From: Ktedonobacter racemifer DSM 44963
GTDB lineage: Bacteria > Chloroflexota > Ktedonobacteria > Ktedonobacterales > Ktedonobacteraceae
Reading direction: 5' to 3'
DNA: 64,000 nucleotides
Assembly: GCF_000178855.1 (NCBI RefSeq)
Contig: NZ_ADVG01000001.1
Coordinates: 682,001 to 746,000, forward strand
Shown here: piece by piece, positions 53,755 through 62,970 of the stretch
How the letters are laid out: the number at the start of each line of letters is the position of its first letter
Position numbering within the stretch: position 1 is the stretch's first letter
The notes under the pieces: model-generated
Told to the model about the DNA's origin: nothing
The model's database searches: none
The model's input: only the letters and a program-made list of their open reading frames with translations
Program-made: the position numbers and the translations under genes

Positions 53755-55283
53755 ACCAACTGCTCCTTCTGCTCTTCACCAAAATCTGCTACCAGGCCAT
53801 TGGCAAGCTCGCCAAATGGAAGGCGCCACTCGACGCTTGTCTCTAGATTGCGTACCGTTACCTCGTTCTGCCTGGCTTCATCCTCGCCTACAATCAGCGC
53901 CAGAAGGATCTGCTTCTTAACAGCTTGCTTCAATCCCGCGCCGACACCATGCCCGCTGATATCCACCTCTACGGGCTGACCCGCCTCGCGTGCGGCTCGC
54001 GCCACGCGAAGCGCATAGGGAAACTCGTTCGCGCTAACTGGAATTACCAGGGCCTGTGTCTGATTTAACACCGGTAGCGTGGCCTGGGGAATATGCGCGA
54101 GTAGGCGCTCAAGGCCAATGGCAAAGCCACAGGCCGCGATATCGCGCGAACTACCTACGGCTCGCATAAGGCGATCATAGCGCCCTCCGCCACAGAGCTG
54201 AGCATCAAAGCCATCCGCCTCCTGCGCGTGAATCTCGAAGACCAGGCCCGTATAATAGCTCACACCACGCCCCAGCGAGAGGTTCAGCAGAATCTGCTCG
54301 CTCGGCACACCACACTGCTCAACAACGGCCACCAGTTGGCGCAACTCATTGAGGGGGGCGGTGTCGAGGCCATAGCGTTCTAGCAGTTCTGCCACTGCCT
54401 CAAAGACGGCTGGAGGAGGACCCGAGACGGCATGCAGCTCGCGCAAAAACTCTAGTGCGTTCAGGATCTGCCGCCGTTGCTCATTGCGTCCCATTTTCCA
54501 CAAGAAGCGCTCCACGACCTCGCGCCGTACGTCGTCATCGCCAAAGGAGATGCTGATACCGCTCAATAACGACGAGATATAGCGTGCATCTACTCCGCTC
54601 AAGACCGTGGCTGGCGGCGAAACTTCTGACGCCATCTTGTTCAAGGCCTGGTCCGCGGGATAGAGGCGCTCCAGCCGCTCCTGCGCCAGGCGCTCCCCCT
54701 CCTCCGACCGGCTGATCTGTTCCATCAGGCCAAGCAAGAGGCGGGCCGCATGGTCATCGAGGTGCAGGCGGTTGATGAAGCCGCTCGCGACGCCTACATG
54801 CCCCAGTTCCAGGCGATAACGTGAGATCCCTAGATCGTGGAGGACCTCGCATGCCAACTGGATCATCTCAGCATCCGCGGCCGCTGGCTGACCGCCAAAG
54901 ATTTCAATGCCAAGCTGCGTATGCTGTCGGTAACGGCTGCGCCCCGGAGCCTCATAGCGAAAAATTGGGCCAGCATACTGAAAACGCTGCGGCAGCCCCT
55001 GCTGCTGATAATGGTCCAGGTACAAACGGCAGATGGAGGCGGTATATTCTGGGCGCAAGCAGAGGTCGCGTTGATGGATACGAAAGGCGTAGAGGTTCTG
55101 CCATAGCTCCTGACCAAAGCTGGCATGAAAGAGGTCGCTATGCTCTAGCACGGGGGAATCGACATGGGCGTAGCCCGCGTGCTCTAACAGCTTGCTCACC
55201 TTCTCGCTTACCCACTGCTGTTGCTGATAGACCTCTGGTAACAGGTCGTACATACCTCGCAATCGCTCAACGCGCTTCTTCAT
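53751..55283 (-). CDS. hisZ: HisZ-like ATP phosphoribosyltransferase regulatory subunit (HisRS paralogue)
   Basis: A 510-residue class II aminoacyl-tRNA synthetase-like protein. Motif 2 is IFRYEAPGRSRYRQHTQLGI, and the histidine region is GRGVSYYTGLVFEIHAQEA. True HisRS usually has GLDYYTG; here Ser replaces the Asp, which points to HisZ. Unusually for HisZ it keeps a C-terminal HGTP-type anticodon-binding domain (ALVIPVSANEFPYALRVARA to ENSVEWRLPF-like end). It is first in the operon, overlapping hisG by four bases. A real HisRS role is not excluded, but operon position and the substitution favour HisZ. Confidence 0.8.
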   Translation of the reverse strand: MKKRVERLRGMYDLLPEVYQQQQWVSEKVSKLLEHAGYAHVDSPVLEHSDLFHASFGQELWQNLYAFRIHQRDLCLRPEYTASICRLYLDHYQQQGLPQRFQYAGPIFRYEAPGRSRYRQHTQLGIEIFGGQPAAADAEMIQLACEVLHDLGISRYRLELGHVGVASGFINRLHLDDHAARLLLGLMEQISRSEEGERLAQERLERLYPADQALNKMASEVSPPATVLSGVDARYISSLLSGISISFGDDDVRREVVERFLWKMGRNEQRRQILNALEFLRELHAVSGPPPAVFEAVAELLERYGLDTAPLNELRQLVAVVEQCGVPSEQILLNLSLGRGVSYYTGLVFEIHAQEADGFDAQLCGGGRYDRLMRAVGSSRDIAACGFAIGLERLLAHIPQATLPVLNQTQALVIPVSANEFPYALRVARAAREAGQPVEVDISGHGVGAGLKQAVKKQILLALIVGEDEARQNEVTVRNLETSVEWRLPFGELANGLVADFGEEQKEQLV

Positions 55284-55345
55284 GGAACGTCCTCTCCACT
55301 GTTACTGTCACATTTCCTGCGTAATGCAGGCGGCAATAAACGCAT

Positions 55346-55403
55346 GTCCCCGTTAGCGTTTGGAAAGACTCTGCCCTTTCCAGATGTCAACGCTGACGGG
55401 GAC
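55346..55403 (-). promoter_or_regulatory. Stem-loop in the leader of the histidine operon
   Basis: GTCCCCGTTAGCGTT pairs with AACGCTGACGGGGAC around an inner AAAG/CTTT hairpin, 63 bases before the hisZ start. There is no T-run, so it may be an mRNA-stability or regulatory element rather than a terminator. Confidence 0.4.
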
Positions 55404-55500
55404 CACTCTCTTGTTCTCTGCTATGTAGTATAAAACATATTTGCTGACTTGCGGTGAGGCCATGCGTCTAAAGTACTTCTCACGCCTACGGCGCTCGCCT

Positions 55501-55561
55501 GATAGTGAGTGTGGTACGTGCTTGTGGCCGCAGGCCACAAGCACGTACCACACTCACTATC
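55501..55561. terminator. Long hairpin between argB and the histidine operon
   Basis: Perfect 29-bp arms (GATAGTGAGTGTGGTACGTG...) with loop GCA, 10 bases after the argB stop. It should separate the arg transcript from the his operon, although no U-tract follows on the minus strand. Confidence 0.6.
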
Positions 55562-55570
55562 CCCCAATTT

Positions 55571-56440
55571 TTAGCGGATAATCATAGTACCCGCGCCCTG
55601 GTCTGTGCAAAGTTCGCGCAGGAGCACATGCGGCTCGCGACCATCCACGATATGCACACGCGGCACTGCCGCCAGCGCGTCCAGGCAGGCCGAAACCTTG
55701 GGGATCATGCCACCGCTGATCACGCCCTCGTCGATCAAGCGGCGAGCCTCGGCATCGCTCAATTCGGAAATCAAGGTTCCATCGGCGCGACAGATGCCAA
55801 CCACGTTACTCAAAAAGATCAGCTTCTCCGCGTTTAACGCGCCCGCCAGGTGCGCGGCGACCAGATCCGCATTAATATTGAGGCAGGAGCCATCTGGCCC
55901 CTGACCCAATGGCGCGATTACAGGAATAAAGCCCTGCTCCAGCAAGGTATGCACAGATGAGGGATCAATCGACTCCACCTCACCCACAAAGCCCAGGCGC
56001 TCATCTAACATACGTGCCTGTACCATATTGCCATCTGTCCCACACAGGCCAACCGCATTAGCTCCCAACTGCGAGAGCATCAGTACCAGGCGCTGATTGA
56101 CCTGCCCACGCAACACCATGCGTACCACCTCTAAGGTCTCCGCGTCGGTGACGCGCATACCATCCAGGAAACGCGTCGGAATACTGAGCTTCGTCAGCCA
56201 GTCATTAATATAGGGTCCACCACCATGCACCAGTACAGGAAGCGCGCCCAGTTGATGCAGCCAGACGATATCCTGCAATACCTCTTGCTGGTGCTCCAGC
56301 ATACTGCCACCAAGCTTAAACACCAGGATCTTGTCTTTAAGGTAGTTAATATAATTAATTGCTTCGCTTAACACTCTGGCTATAAGATGTTGATCATTGA
56401 TAATTTCACCATCTGGTGTGCGTTCAAACGCTATTGTCAT
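55571..56440 (-). CDS. argB: Acetylglutamate kinase
   Basis: A 289-residue amino acid kinase. The ATP/substrate loops are ILVFKLGGSMLE, VLVHGGGPYINDWL and GLCGTDGNMVQ, with SGGMIPKVSACLDAL near the end. It phosphorylates N-acetylglutamate, the second step of arginine synthesis. ATG 56440 is chosen since AGGAGG lies 10 bases upstream; a GTG seven codons earlier is part of that Shine-Dalgarno stretch. The gene follows argC by 95 bases and shares its T-box-controlled transcript. Confidence 0.93.
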   Translation of the reverse strand: MTIAFERTPDGEIINDQHLIARVLSEAINYINYLKDKILVFKLGGSMLEHQQEVLQDIVWLHQLGALPVLVHGGGPYINDWLTKLSIPTRFLDGMRVTDAETLEVVRMVLRGQVNQRLVLMLSQLGANAVGLCGTDGNMVQARMLDERLGFVGEVESIDPSSVHTLLEQGFIPVIAPLGQGPDGSCLNINADLVAAHLAGALNAEKLIFLSNVVGICRADGTLISELSDAEARRLIDEGVISGGMIPKVSACLDALAAVPRVHIVDGREPHVLLRELCTDQGAGTMIIR

Positions 56441-56535
56441 TGTTCCTATGTTCCTCCTCACTCTACATCATGTGCTCCGAGGCTCGCGGGTTACACACAA
56501 CAGTAGAGGGATCACATTGCATACATTTTTTCAGA

Positions 56536-57606
56536 CTAGGGATTGACTCCAGCCCCTGCCAGGCCCAGACTCTCGGGCCAACCAAGCATACAGTTCGCGT
56601 TCTGAATAGCCTGACCCACCGCGCCTTTAACCAGGTTATCGGTGCAGGACATTACAATCAGGCGTCCCGTTCGGGCATCAAGCGTTGGATAGATAAAACA
56701 ATGATTGCTGCCATAGGCCCACTTGGTATGAGGTGGCTGATCCACTACATGCACAAAAGGCTCGCCCGCGTAATACTCGCGATACAGCTCCACGAGAGCC
56801 TCTGACGAGAGGCTCTTCTCTACAGCGCCAGGCGCAAGCGTGGCATAGCAGGTCGCCAGAATGCCCCGCGTCATGGGTACCAGGTGCGGCAGGAATGTCA
56901 GGCGGATATCGGAGAGTGCATGTCCGCCATCCCTGGCAGCAGCGAGCAACTCTTGCTTGATCTCGGGCATATGCCGATGACCGCCCACACTATAGGGACT
57001 CATATCTTCGTTCGCCTCGGCAAAATGTGTCCCCAGCGTCAAGCCACGGCCCGCGCCACTAATGCCCGTTTTCGAGTCCACGATGACGTCTGGCTCTACA
57101 ATGTCCCGGGCAAAAGCGGGTAACAGGGCAAGAATGGCGGTGGTTGAGTGGCAACCGGGACTAGCGACGAGGCTAGCCCCCGCGATCCGCTCACGATAGC
57201 GCTCACAGAGGCCAAAGACCGCGCTTTCGAGCAAGGCTGGAGCAGGATGGGTGTGCTTGTACCATTCTTCATACACCGCCACATCATGCAGGCGGAAATC
57301 CGCTGAGAGATCGACGACCTTTGTGCCGCGCTCAAGCAGGCGTACGACCGCCTCTGCGGCGGCGGCATGGGGCAAGCAGACAAACGCCAGGTCTGTCTGT
57401 GCTGGCTCCTCCGCGATCACCATCGTTGGATCAATCGCGGTCGTGGCTGCAAGGGCCTGTAGTTGTGGGAAGACATCTACCAGCGTCTTGCCCGCCAGGC
57501 TGCGTGCAGTGACGGAGGTAACCTTTAATTGAGGATGCTGTGCAAGCAGGCGCAAAAGTTCCAGGCCGGTATAACTAGTAACGTTAATAATAGCAGTAGA
57601 AATCAT
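56536..57606 (-). CDS. argC: N-acetyl-gamma-glutamyl-phosphate reductase
   Basis: A 356-residue NADPH-dependent reductase, third step of arginine synthesis. The N-terminal nucleotide motif is NVTSYTGLELLRLL (the usual GASGYTG is altered), and the catalytic Cys is in LVASPGCHSTTA. The His region KTGISGAGRGLTLGTHFAE and HRHMPEIKQEL are typical. ATG 57606 is chosen by family length; the long upstream frame runs back through the T-box leader. The Shine-Dalgarno (GGGGG) is modest. It is the first gene after the T-box. Confidence 0.93.
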   Translation of the reverse strand: MISTAIINVTSYTGLELLRLLAQHPQLKVTSVTARSLAGKTLVDVFPQLQALAATTAIDPTMVIAEEPAQTDLAFVCLPHAAAAEAVVRLLERGTKVVDLSADFRLHDVAVYEEWYKHTHPAPALLESAVFGLCERYRERIAGASLVASPGCHSTTAILALLPAFARDIVEPDVIVDSKTGISGAGRGLTLGTHFAEANEDMSPYSVGGHRHMPEIKQELLAAARDGGHALSDIRLTFLPHLVPMTRGILATCYATLAPGAVEKSLSSEALVELYREYYAGEPFVHVVDQPPHTKWAYGSNHCFIYPTLDARTGRLIVMSCTDNLVKGAVGQAIQNANCMLGWPESLGLAGAGVNP

Positions 57607-57638
57607 TATCTGGCCCCCAAGAGTTAAGATATTGGAAC

Positions 57639-57925
57639 AAAAAAAACCCTCATCCCTATCATATGATACAGGGACGAGAGCTACAGCCTGGCTCCCGCGG
57701 TGCCACCCAGTTTGCCTTTCCTCAATTGAGAGCAAAGACCACTCATTTCGACTCAAAAAGCTTGCGTGTGAGTCGCACACCCGGCGTACTTATCGTCACG
57801 AGACGATTTTCTTCCGCCAGCCGCTCGCGGACGCGTTCTGAGGGCTACTCCATTCCGACCTTGCACTGGACGTCGGATCGCTGTCTGGCTCCGCACCTCA
57901 TACTTCTTCCGGTCATCACGGGCAG
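57639..57925 (-). promoter_or_regulatory. T-box riboswitch leader of argC
   Basis: On the minus strand the T-box core GGGTGGCACCGCGG (57695-57708) lies just before a terminator hairpin (57647-57678) and a run of eight T. Upstream, GTGATGACCGGAAGAAGTA and GGAGTAG resemble stem I elements. The terminator and an antiterminator formed by the T-box are mutually exclusive, so uncharged tRNA would turn the arg genes on. Arginine tRNA is expected from context; I could not assign the specifier codon with confidence. Confidence 0.88.
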
Positions 57926-58273
57926 AAAACACTATACTACTGAGAGAATACGAGGATCTTCAGTTTATGTTCTATTATGACCAAGAATAACAGCCAGGGG
58001 TAGCAATGTCAACCAACTTTTCCCCCACCAGGAACTCTGGTGCGCCAAAAGCCGAAAAAGTGGCCGAAATACACACATATGTGCTCTCGGCAGTGTTTAT
58101 GCTGTCCAAAGGACTCTCTTCTTGCTCTTATGATTAGCATAGCATACAATAAAAACAGCTTTATTAGCATTCCACTCTTCTCTTGGCAGAACACTATAAA
58201 AGTCCTATTTTAGCAAACATATCACTCCACATAGTTCGCATAAAAACTAAAAACTAACATGGCAGGGAAGATT
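57926..58273. other. Divergent intergenic region between argC leader and kinase gene
   Basis: It holds the promoters for the T-box transcript (TATAGT near 57931-57936 on the minus strand is a candidate -10) and for the kinase gene. No other gene or repeat was recognised. Confidence 0.35.
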
Positions 58274-60226
58274 ATGGCTGAGAAAACAGATCATTTCATC
58301 GGTACAAAGCTTGGAAATTACACTCTGGAGCGTCTCCTGGGCAGGGGAGGCATGGGAGCAGTCTACCTCGCACAGCAACAACTCCCCGCTCGCAAAGTCG
58401 CGGTCAAGATTCTTCAGCCACCTGGCTCAACAGATTCCGAACACTACATACAATTTCTCCAGCGCTTTCGCCGCGAGGCTAACATCATCGCACGCCTGGA
58501 GCACGTTAATATCACCCCTATCTATGAATACGGTGAGCAAGAGCATTTTGCCTATCTCGTCATGCCCTACTTCAGCGGCGGAAGCCTGCGCGATCTCCTG
58601 GCACGCGAGGGACACCTGTCACTCAACACCGTACTCACCTATGGCAACCAGGCAGCCTCAGCCCTTGACTACGCGCACGCTCAAGGTATCCTGCATCGCG
58701 ATCTCAAGCCATCCAATCTCTTGCTGCACGCCGATGGCCGCCTGGTACTGGCTGACTTTGGCATTGCCCGCATCCTCCAGGATCAACCGGGCACAATGCC
58801 CGCGCTGACAACCACAGGTATGCTGCCAGGGACGCCTGAATATATGGCACCCGAAATGATGTTGGGAGAAGAGGTAAGTCATCTGGCCGATATCTACGAA
58901 TTTGGTATCGTGCTCTTTCAGCTCTTGAGTGGGCGTCTCCCTTACCCTGGCACAACCCTCTATGCTCTGGCAATGAGTCATGTTCAGCAACCACTCCCCT
59001 CTCTACACCAGTTGCGTCCCGAGATCCCCCAGGTTTACGATGAAATTCTGCAAAAGGCATGCGCTAAGCAGCGCGAGGTGCGCTATCAATCGGCACAAGC
59101 CCTCATGCGTGAGCTGCACCAGGCCGCGATCTCCCCAGGCACATTCAAGCTGGTAGAGCCTCCTACTGAGATTTCTGCACACAATGCTGAGGCACCTGCA
59201 TTCTCTAACGCCTCAGCGCAACCAGTACCTCCACCCTTTGCCGCGCCCGAAGTCCAGCAACCGCCAGTGCAGGCTCAATGGCAACCCCAGCCAGAATCAG
59301 CTTCTCACTGGCCCAACAACAGGCAGGATACACCCGCCATCTATGCCCCCTATGCGGTAGGGAACCGTCAGACACAACCACATCCCTACACGCCTCATCC
59401 GCCTGCATATTATCCACCACAGGCAACACGGAGACGCTCCTCCTGGACCATCGCGCTCACTATGGTAATCATTCTCCTTCTCCTTGGAGGCAGCGTTGTC
59501 TTTGCCCAGCAACTCCTCACCAGAAACAGCACTGCGTCCTCGCCGACAGCGACATCTGTTTCTGGATATACGACGGCAACAACCTCCAGGGAAGCACAAT
59601 ACACGCCTTCAACGACAAGCACCTCCGCGCCTGCCACAACGACACCAGGCACATCCCAGGTTCCGCATGGAGCACGCCTCTATCGAGCAACGGGTGTGGG
59701 TCAAAGCTGTGATCATAATGGGGGGGCCTGGAGTGATTACAATGGCGTCGGCATCACCTGTTCTGGCAACCAGACGGTGATCCGCAACACAGCCTCAACG
59801 GCACAGCTTCAAGGCACCTTTCTCAGCAAGATACAGGGACAGGCCTATACTTCCAACTATGTTGTCGAGGCCCAATTACAACAAGCTAACACCTCCAGCA
59901 GCGACTTTGGCCTCTACTTCCGCAATCAACCTGGACAACAACAAGGCGTCTACACGCTTCTTGTCCACCCTGATGGCACCTGGAACACCTATGTGTACGA
60001 CAATAATACGGGCGCACCGACTAGGCTAGCGGGTGGCAATCTTGGCGATGCCCATGCCGCCATTCTTCTCGCAGTTATCGCCAATGGTCAGTCATTCACT
60101 TTCTACGCCAACGGCCACAAATTGGGAGAGATAACAAATACGACCTATGCTCAGGGAACCGCTGGTATCGCAGTCGATAAAGGTGCAAGCATAACCGCAC
60201 AGAGCTTTACGCTCTACCAGGTCTAA
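58274..60226 (+). CDS. PknB-like membrane Ser/Thr protein kinase with extracellular domain
   Basis: A 650-residue receptor-type kinase. The cytoplasmic kinase domain (about 15-280) has GRGGMGAVYLA, the VAVKIL Lys, HRDLKPSNLLLHADG, ADFGIARI and EYMAPEMM, so it should be active. A Pro/Gln-rich linker leads to one membrane helix (WTIALTMVIILLLLGGSVVF, about 392-412). The outside part has a Thr/Ser-rich linker and a beta-sandwich-like domain (about 470-650) as found in LamG/DUF1080-type carbohydrate-binding folds. ATG 58274 is preferred because GGGAAG precedes it; ATG 58259 is possible. A close paralogue follows at 60807. The signal sensed is unknown. Confidence 0.87.
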   Translation: MAEKTDHFIGTKLGNYTLERLLGRGGMGAVYLAQQQLPARKVAVKILQPPGSTDSEHYIQFLQRFRREANIIARLEHVNITPIYEYGEQEHFAYLVMPYFSGGSLRDLLAREGHLSLNTVLTYGNQAASALDYAHAQGILHRDLKPSNLLLHADGRLVLADFGIARILQDQPGTMPALTTTGMLPGTPEYMAPEMMLGEEVSHLADIYEFGIVLFQLLSGRLPYPGTTLYALAMSHVQQPLPSLHQLRPEIPQVYDEILQKACAKQREVRYQSAQALMRELHQAAISPGTFKLVEPPTEISAHNAEAPAFSNASAQPVPPPFAAPEVQQPPVQAQWQPQPESASHWPNNRQDTPAIYAPYAVGNRQTQPHPYTPHPPAYYPPQATRRRSSWTIALTMVIILLLLGGSVVFAQQLLTRNSTASSPTATSVSGYTTATTSREAQYTPSTTSTSAPATTTPGTSQVPHGARLYRATGVGQSCDHNGGAWSDYNGVGITCSGNQTVIRNTASTAQLQGTFLSKIQGQAYTSNYVVEAQLQQANTSSSDFGLYFRNQPGQQQGVYTLLVHPDGTWNTYVYDNNTGAPTRLAGGNLGDAHAAILLAVIANGQSFTFYANGHKLGEITNTTYAQGTAGIAVDKGASITAQSFTLYQV

Positions 60227-60694
60227 TTACCTCTTTTGTTGGCATGAGAGAACGCCCAATAAGGCGGGGAGATAGCCCGTATTGGCCAATCTCCATGCAT
60301 CACTCTATGGGGCGAGCACTCGCCTATACATGCACGATGGAAGAGGTCTCCACCTGCCTATTATATAAAAAGGTCCGGAAAAACTTTCCTTATTGCTGTA
60401 TATATACTATAATGAGTGCCGGATACGTCGCAGGTATCGGCTTTTCTTATATATTTCCGTACTTCTTCGCTACTTTCCTGGCTTTTATCAGCAGAAGTGG
60501 TTATAGTAGTAGGGTACATGTGTGCGCACAGGCTAGCCAGGTTGGATGATGAGCATAAGTACGAATAGACTCAGTGGTAGTAGGGTCAATAGCAAACAAT
60601 AGTACAAAGTACGTGATTTAAAAACACATTTACCTTACCCAGACATAAAATACATTTAAACGCATTTACATATCAGCAGCAGCAACTTCTTATG
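60227..60694. other. Intergenic region between the kinase genes
   Basis: A 101-codon frame at 60244 has no ribosome binding site or family features and is considered non-coding. No repeat was noticed. Confidence 0.35.
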
Positions 60695-60767
60695 CGGAAA
60701 CCAACCCCCATTCGGGGACACGCGGGGACCACCTGAAGGTGGCACAGTAAGCGCGCTCAGGTTTCCG
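60695..60767 (+). promoter_or_regulatory. Structured RNA leader before the second kinase
   Basis: CGGAAACC (60695-60702) pairs with GGTTTCCG (60760-60767) and encloses two hairpins, CCCC-ATTC-GGGG (near 60706-60716) and CCACCT-GA-AGGTGG (60729-60742). The three-way junction lies 39 bases before the start codon. It could be a cis-regulatory RNA. I could not match it to a known riboswitch class. Confidence 0.45.
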
Positions 60768-60806
60768 AGAGGACCTAAGCTTATTTTCTGAGAGGACATT
60801 ACGAGC

Positions 60807-62867
60807 GTGATCTTAGATACAAATGATCTGATAGGCAAAACGCTCGGAACATGCACAATCCGACGCCTTATTGGACGAGGTGGCATGGGCGCAGTCTATC
60901 TAGCACAACAGAGCCGTCCACGACGCACTGTCGCCGTGAAAGTACTCCTGCCCAATACGTTTATGGACAAGCGACCCCGAGAAGAATTCCTCGCACGCTT
61001 CCGGCGAGAGGCCGATGCTATCGCGGCCCTCGACCATATTAATATTTTACCGCTCTACGAATATGGCGAGCAGGAGGATATGGCCTACCTGGTTATGCCT
61101 TATGTCACGGGAGGGACCCTACGCGAACTGCTCGAAGAGCGAGGCATCCTCCCCTTTACAGAGGTCGCGCGCATTATCGAGCAGGCCGCCGACGCGCTTG
61201 AAGGCGCCCATAAACAAGGTATTATCCATCGTGACCTCAAACCAGCCAATATTCTCTTCCATGCCGATGGCCGGGTGCTCCTGGCCGATTTTGGCCTGGC
61301 CAAAGTTGTGCGCGACCTACATGAAAGCGGCGTAAAGGGCCGTTCCAGCCAGGAGGGTCTGACCAGCGCCGGCACAATCGTTGGCACCCCTGAATATCTC
61401 TCGCCCGAACAGGGCACCGGCAAGGATGTCGATCACCGTACCGACATCTACTCGCTTGGTGTGATGATCTACCAGATGCTGGGAGGGCAGGTCCCCTTCA
61501 CTGGCACCTCACCAGTCGCGATTGCCATCAAACACACGCTGGAGACCCCTCCCTCTCTCTCCGCCCTCAATCCCCTGGTCACCCCTGAGATCGAGGGCAT
61601 CGTCATGAGGGCGCTGGCAAAAAATCCCGCTGAGCGCTACAATAGCGCGAGCGAGTTAGCCCGGATTCTCAAGACCACGCTTACGACTCCCTCGCAAGCA
61701 GGAATGCCGTCACAGCGTACGCCACTCATCGCTGAGGCCCAGACCGTCTTTGTCACGCTGCCCGATCAGGGCACACCCAACACCGAAGAGCAGCTTGAGC
61801 ACAAACATCCTCAGCCCGTGTTTGAGCATGATGCTGTTACCCAGCTAGAAAATACGCCAACGACAATTTACAACGCCTCAACAGAGGCCGCGCCACGCGT
61901 TGTTGCCCAGGTTGAAAGCAAACGCGACGAACCGGTGCCTCATATGCCAGCCAAAGTGGAAGTGGCGCCCAGACACCAGCCCGTCATAGAGCAGGTACCA
62001 GCCTCTCCCCAGATGAGAGAGCCGCGTACAAATACGCCGCTGAGTCCGCCACCATTCTCGCCTATGCCCCAGCCCTCACCTCAGCCTGGACCACAGGGTC
62101 CTCACGCGCGTCGCCAGCCACTGGCAGTCGTGCTTGGAGGAGCGCTCCTGGTGCTTTTGATCATCATCGGCTCGGTCGTCTCCTATCAGCATTTTGCGGG
62201 CGGCCAGACAGCCTCAAAGGCTCCAACGGCTCAGCCCACGCATGATGTGACGTTGACAAACAAGTCGACGCCTACTGCGACCGCGACCCCCAGGCCACTT
62301 TCGTTACCAGGGCCAAAGGTCTCCGCTGGAAACCGTGTCTATGGGACCGATCTACCAGGAAAATCATGCGATAAACGTGGAGGCACCTGGAACGAAATCA
62401 ATCTCAACGTGACCTGTCATGACACGAACGTTGAACTCCGCAGCAATGGTAGCACAGGCGTCCTCGTCCTAAAAGGTCTACCACAAGGTCAGACCTTCCC
62501 GAGCAATTATATTATCCAGGTTCAGATCGAGAGCGCCAGCGGTGACTACGGCATTCTCTACCGCAACCTGCCCGATACCAAAACGTCAAATGTCTTTATT
62601 CTCTCGACAGGCAACTGGCATAGCGACAACTATGATTCTTCCTGGAACAACCAGGGACAACTAGCCTCGGGTACAACGCAGGGCGACACCACAAAGTCGC
62701 ATACCGTGGATGTCCAGGTGCTGGGGACGAGCTATACCTATACCGTGGACGGAACGTATTGGGGGAATGCCAACAACGGAACTAGTACGAATGCCGCGAT
62801 TGGCATTCTTGTCACCCCCGGCTCGCATGTCACGCTGAAAAACTTGCAGGTCTTCGCAGCCCAATAA
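60807..62867 (+). CDS. PknB-like membrane Ser/Thr protein kinase, paralogue of 58274
   Basis: A 686-residue kinase with the same layout. The catalytic domain has GRGGMGAVYLA, TVAVKVLL, HRDLKPANILFHADG, ADFGLAKVV and EYLSPEQGTG. A long linker is followed by a membrane helix (LAVVLGGALLVLLIIIGSVV, about 438-460) and an extracellular beta-sandwich-like domain (NYIIQVQIESASGDYGILYR, then NAAIGILVTPGSHVTLKNLQ). The start is GTG 60807 with GAGAGGA upstream. The second kinase is transcribed in the same direction and is preceded by a structured leader. The C-terminal domains differ more than the kinase domains, so the two probably sense different ligands. Confidence 0.87.
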   Translation: MILDTNDLIGKTLGTCTIRRLIGRGGMGAVYLAQQSRPRRTVAVKVLLPNTFMDKRPREEFLARFRREADAIAALDHINILPLYEYGEQEDMAYLVMPYVTGGTLRELLEERGILPFTEVARIIEQAADALEGAHKQGIIHRDLKPANILFHADGRVLLADFGLAKVVRDLHESGVKGRSSQEGLTSAGTIVGTPEYLSPEQGTGKDVDHRTDIYSLGVMIYQMLGGQVPFTGTSPVAIAIKHTLETPPSLSALNPLVTPEIEGIVMRALAKNPAERYNSASELARILKTTLTTPSQAGMPSQRTPLIAEAQTVFVTLPDQGTPNTEEQLEHKHPQPVFEHDAVTQLENTPTTIYNASTEAAPRVVAQVESKRDEPVPHMPAKVEVAPRHQPVIEQVPASPQMREPRTNTPLSPPPFSPMPQPSPQPGPQGPHARRQPLAVVLGGALLVLLIIIGSVVSYQHFAGGQTASKAPTAQPTHDVTLTNKSTPTATATPRPLSLPGPKVSAGNRVYGTDLPGKSCDKRGGTWNEINLNVTCHDTNVELRSNGSTGVLVLKGLPQGQTFPSNYIIQVQIESASGDYGILYRNLPDTKTSNVFILSTGNWHSDNYDSSWNNQGQLASGTTQGDTTKSHTVDVQVLGTSYTYTVDGTYWGNANNGTSTNAAIGILVTPGSHVTLKNLQVFAAQ

Positions 62868-62876
62868 GAGGAAGCA

Positions 62877-62945
62877 CTACTGACGTGCGCACCTACACTG
62901 TGGTGTGAATACCTGCCCCGAACGTGTAGGCGCGTACGTCAGTAG
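62877..62945. terminator. Long imperfect hairpin between convergent genes
   Basis: CTACTGACGTGCGCACCTAC (62877 onward) pairs with 62925-62945 over 21 bases with two mismatches. It separates the second kinase from the minus-strand small gene. Confidence 0.5.
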
Positions 62946-62970
62946 GCTCCCTCGCTTCTATGATTTAGGC

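Noticed and set aside
53751..55283. Annotation as histidyl-tRNA synthetase (hisS)
   Set aside because: The operon position before hisG and the GVSYYTG change favour HisZ, although the anticodon-binding domain leaves some doubt.
60244..60549. A 101-codon frame between the two kinase genes
   Set aside because: No ribosome binding site and no family resemblance.
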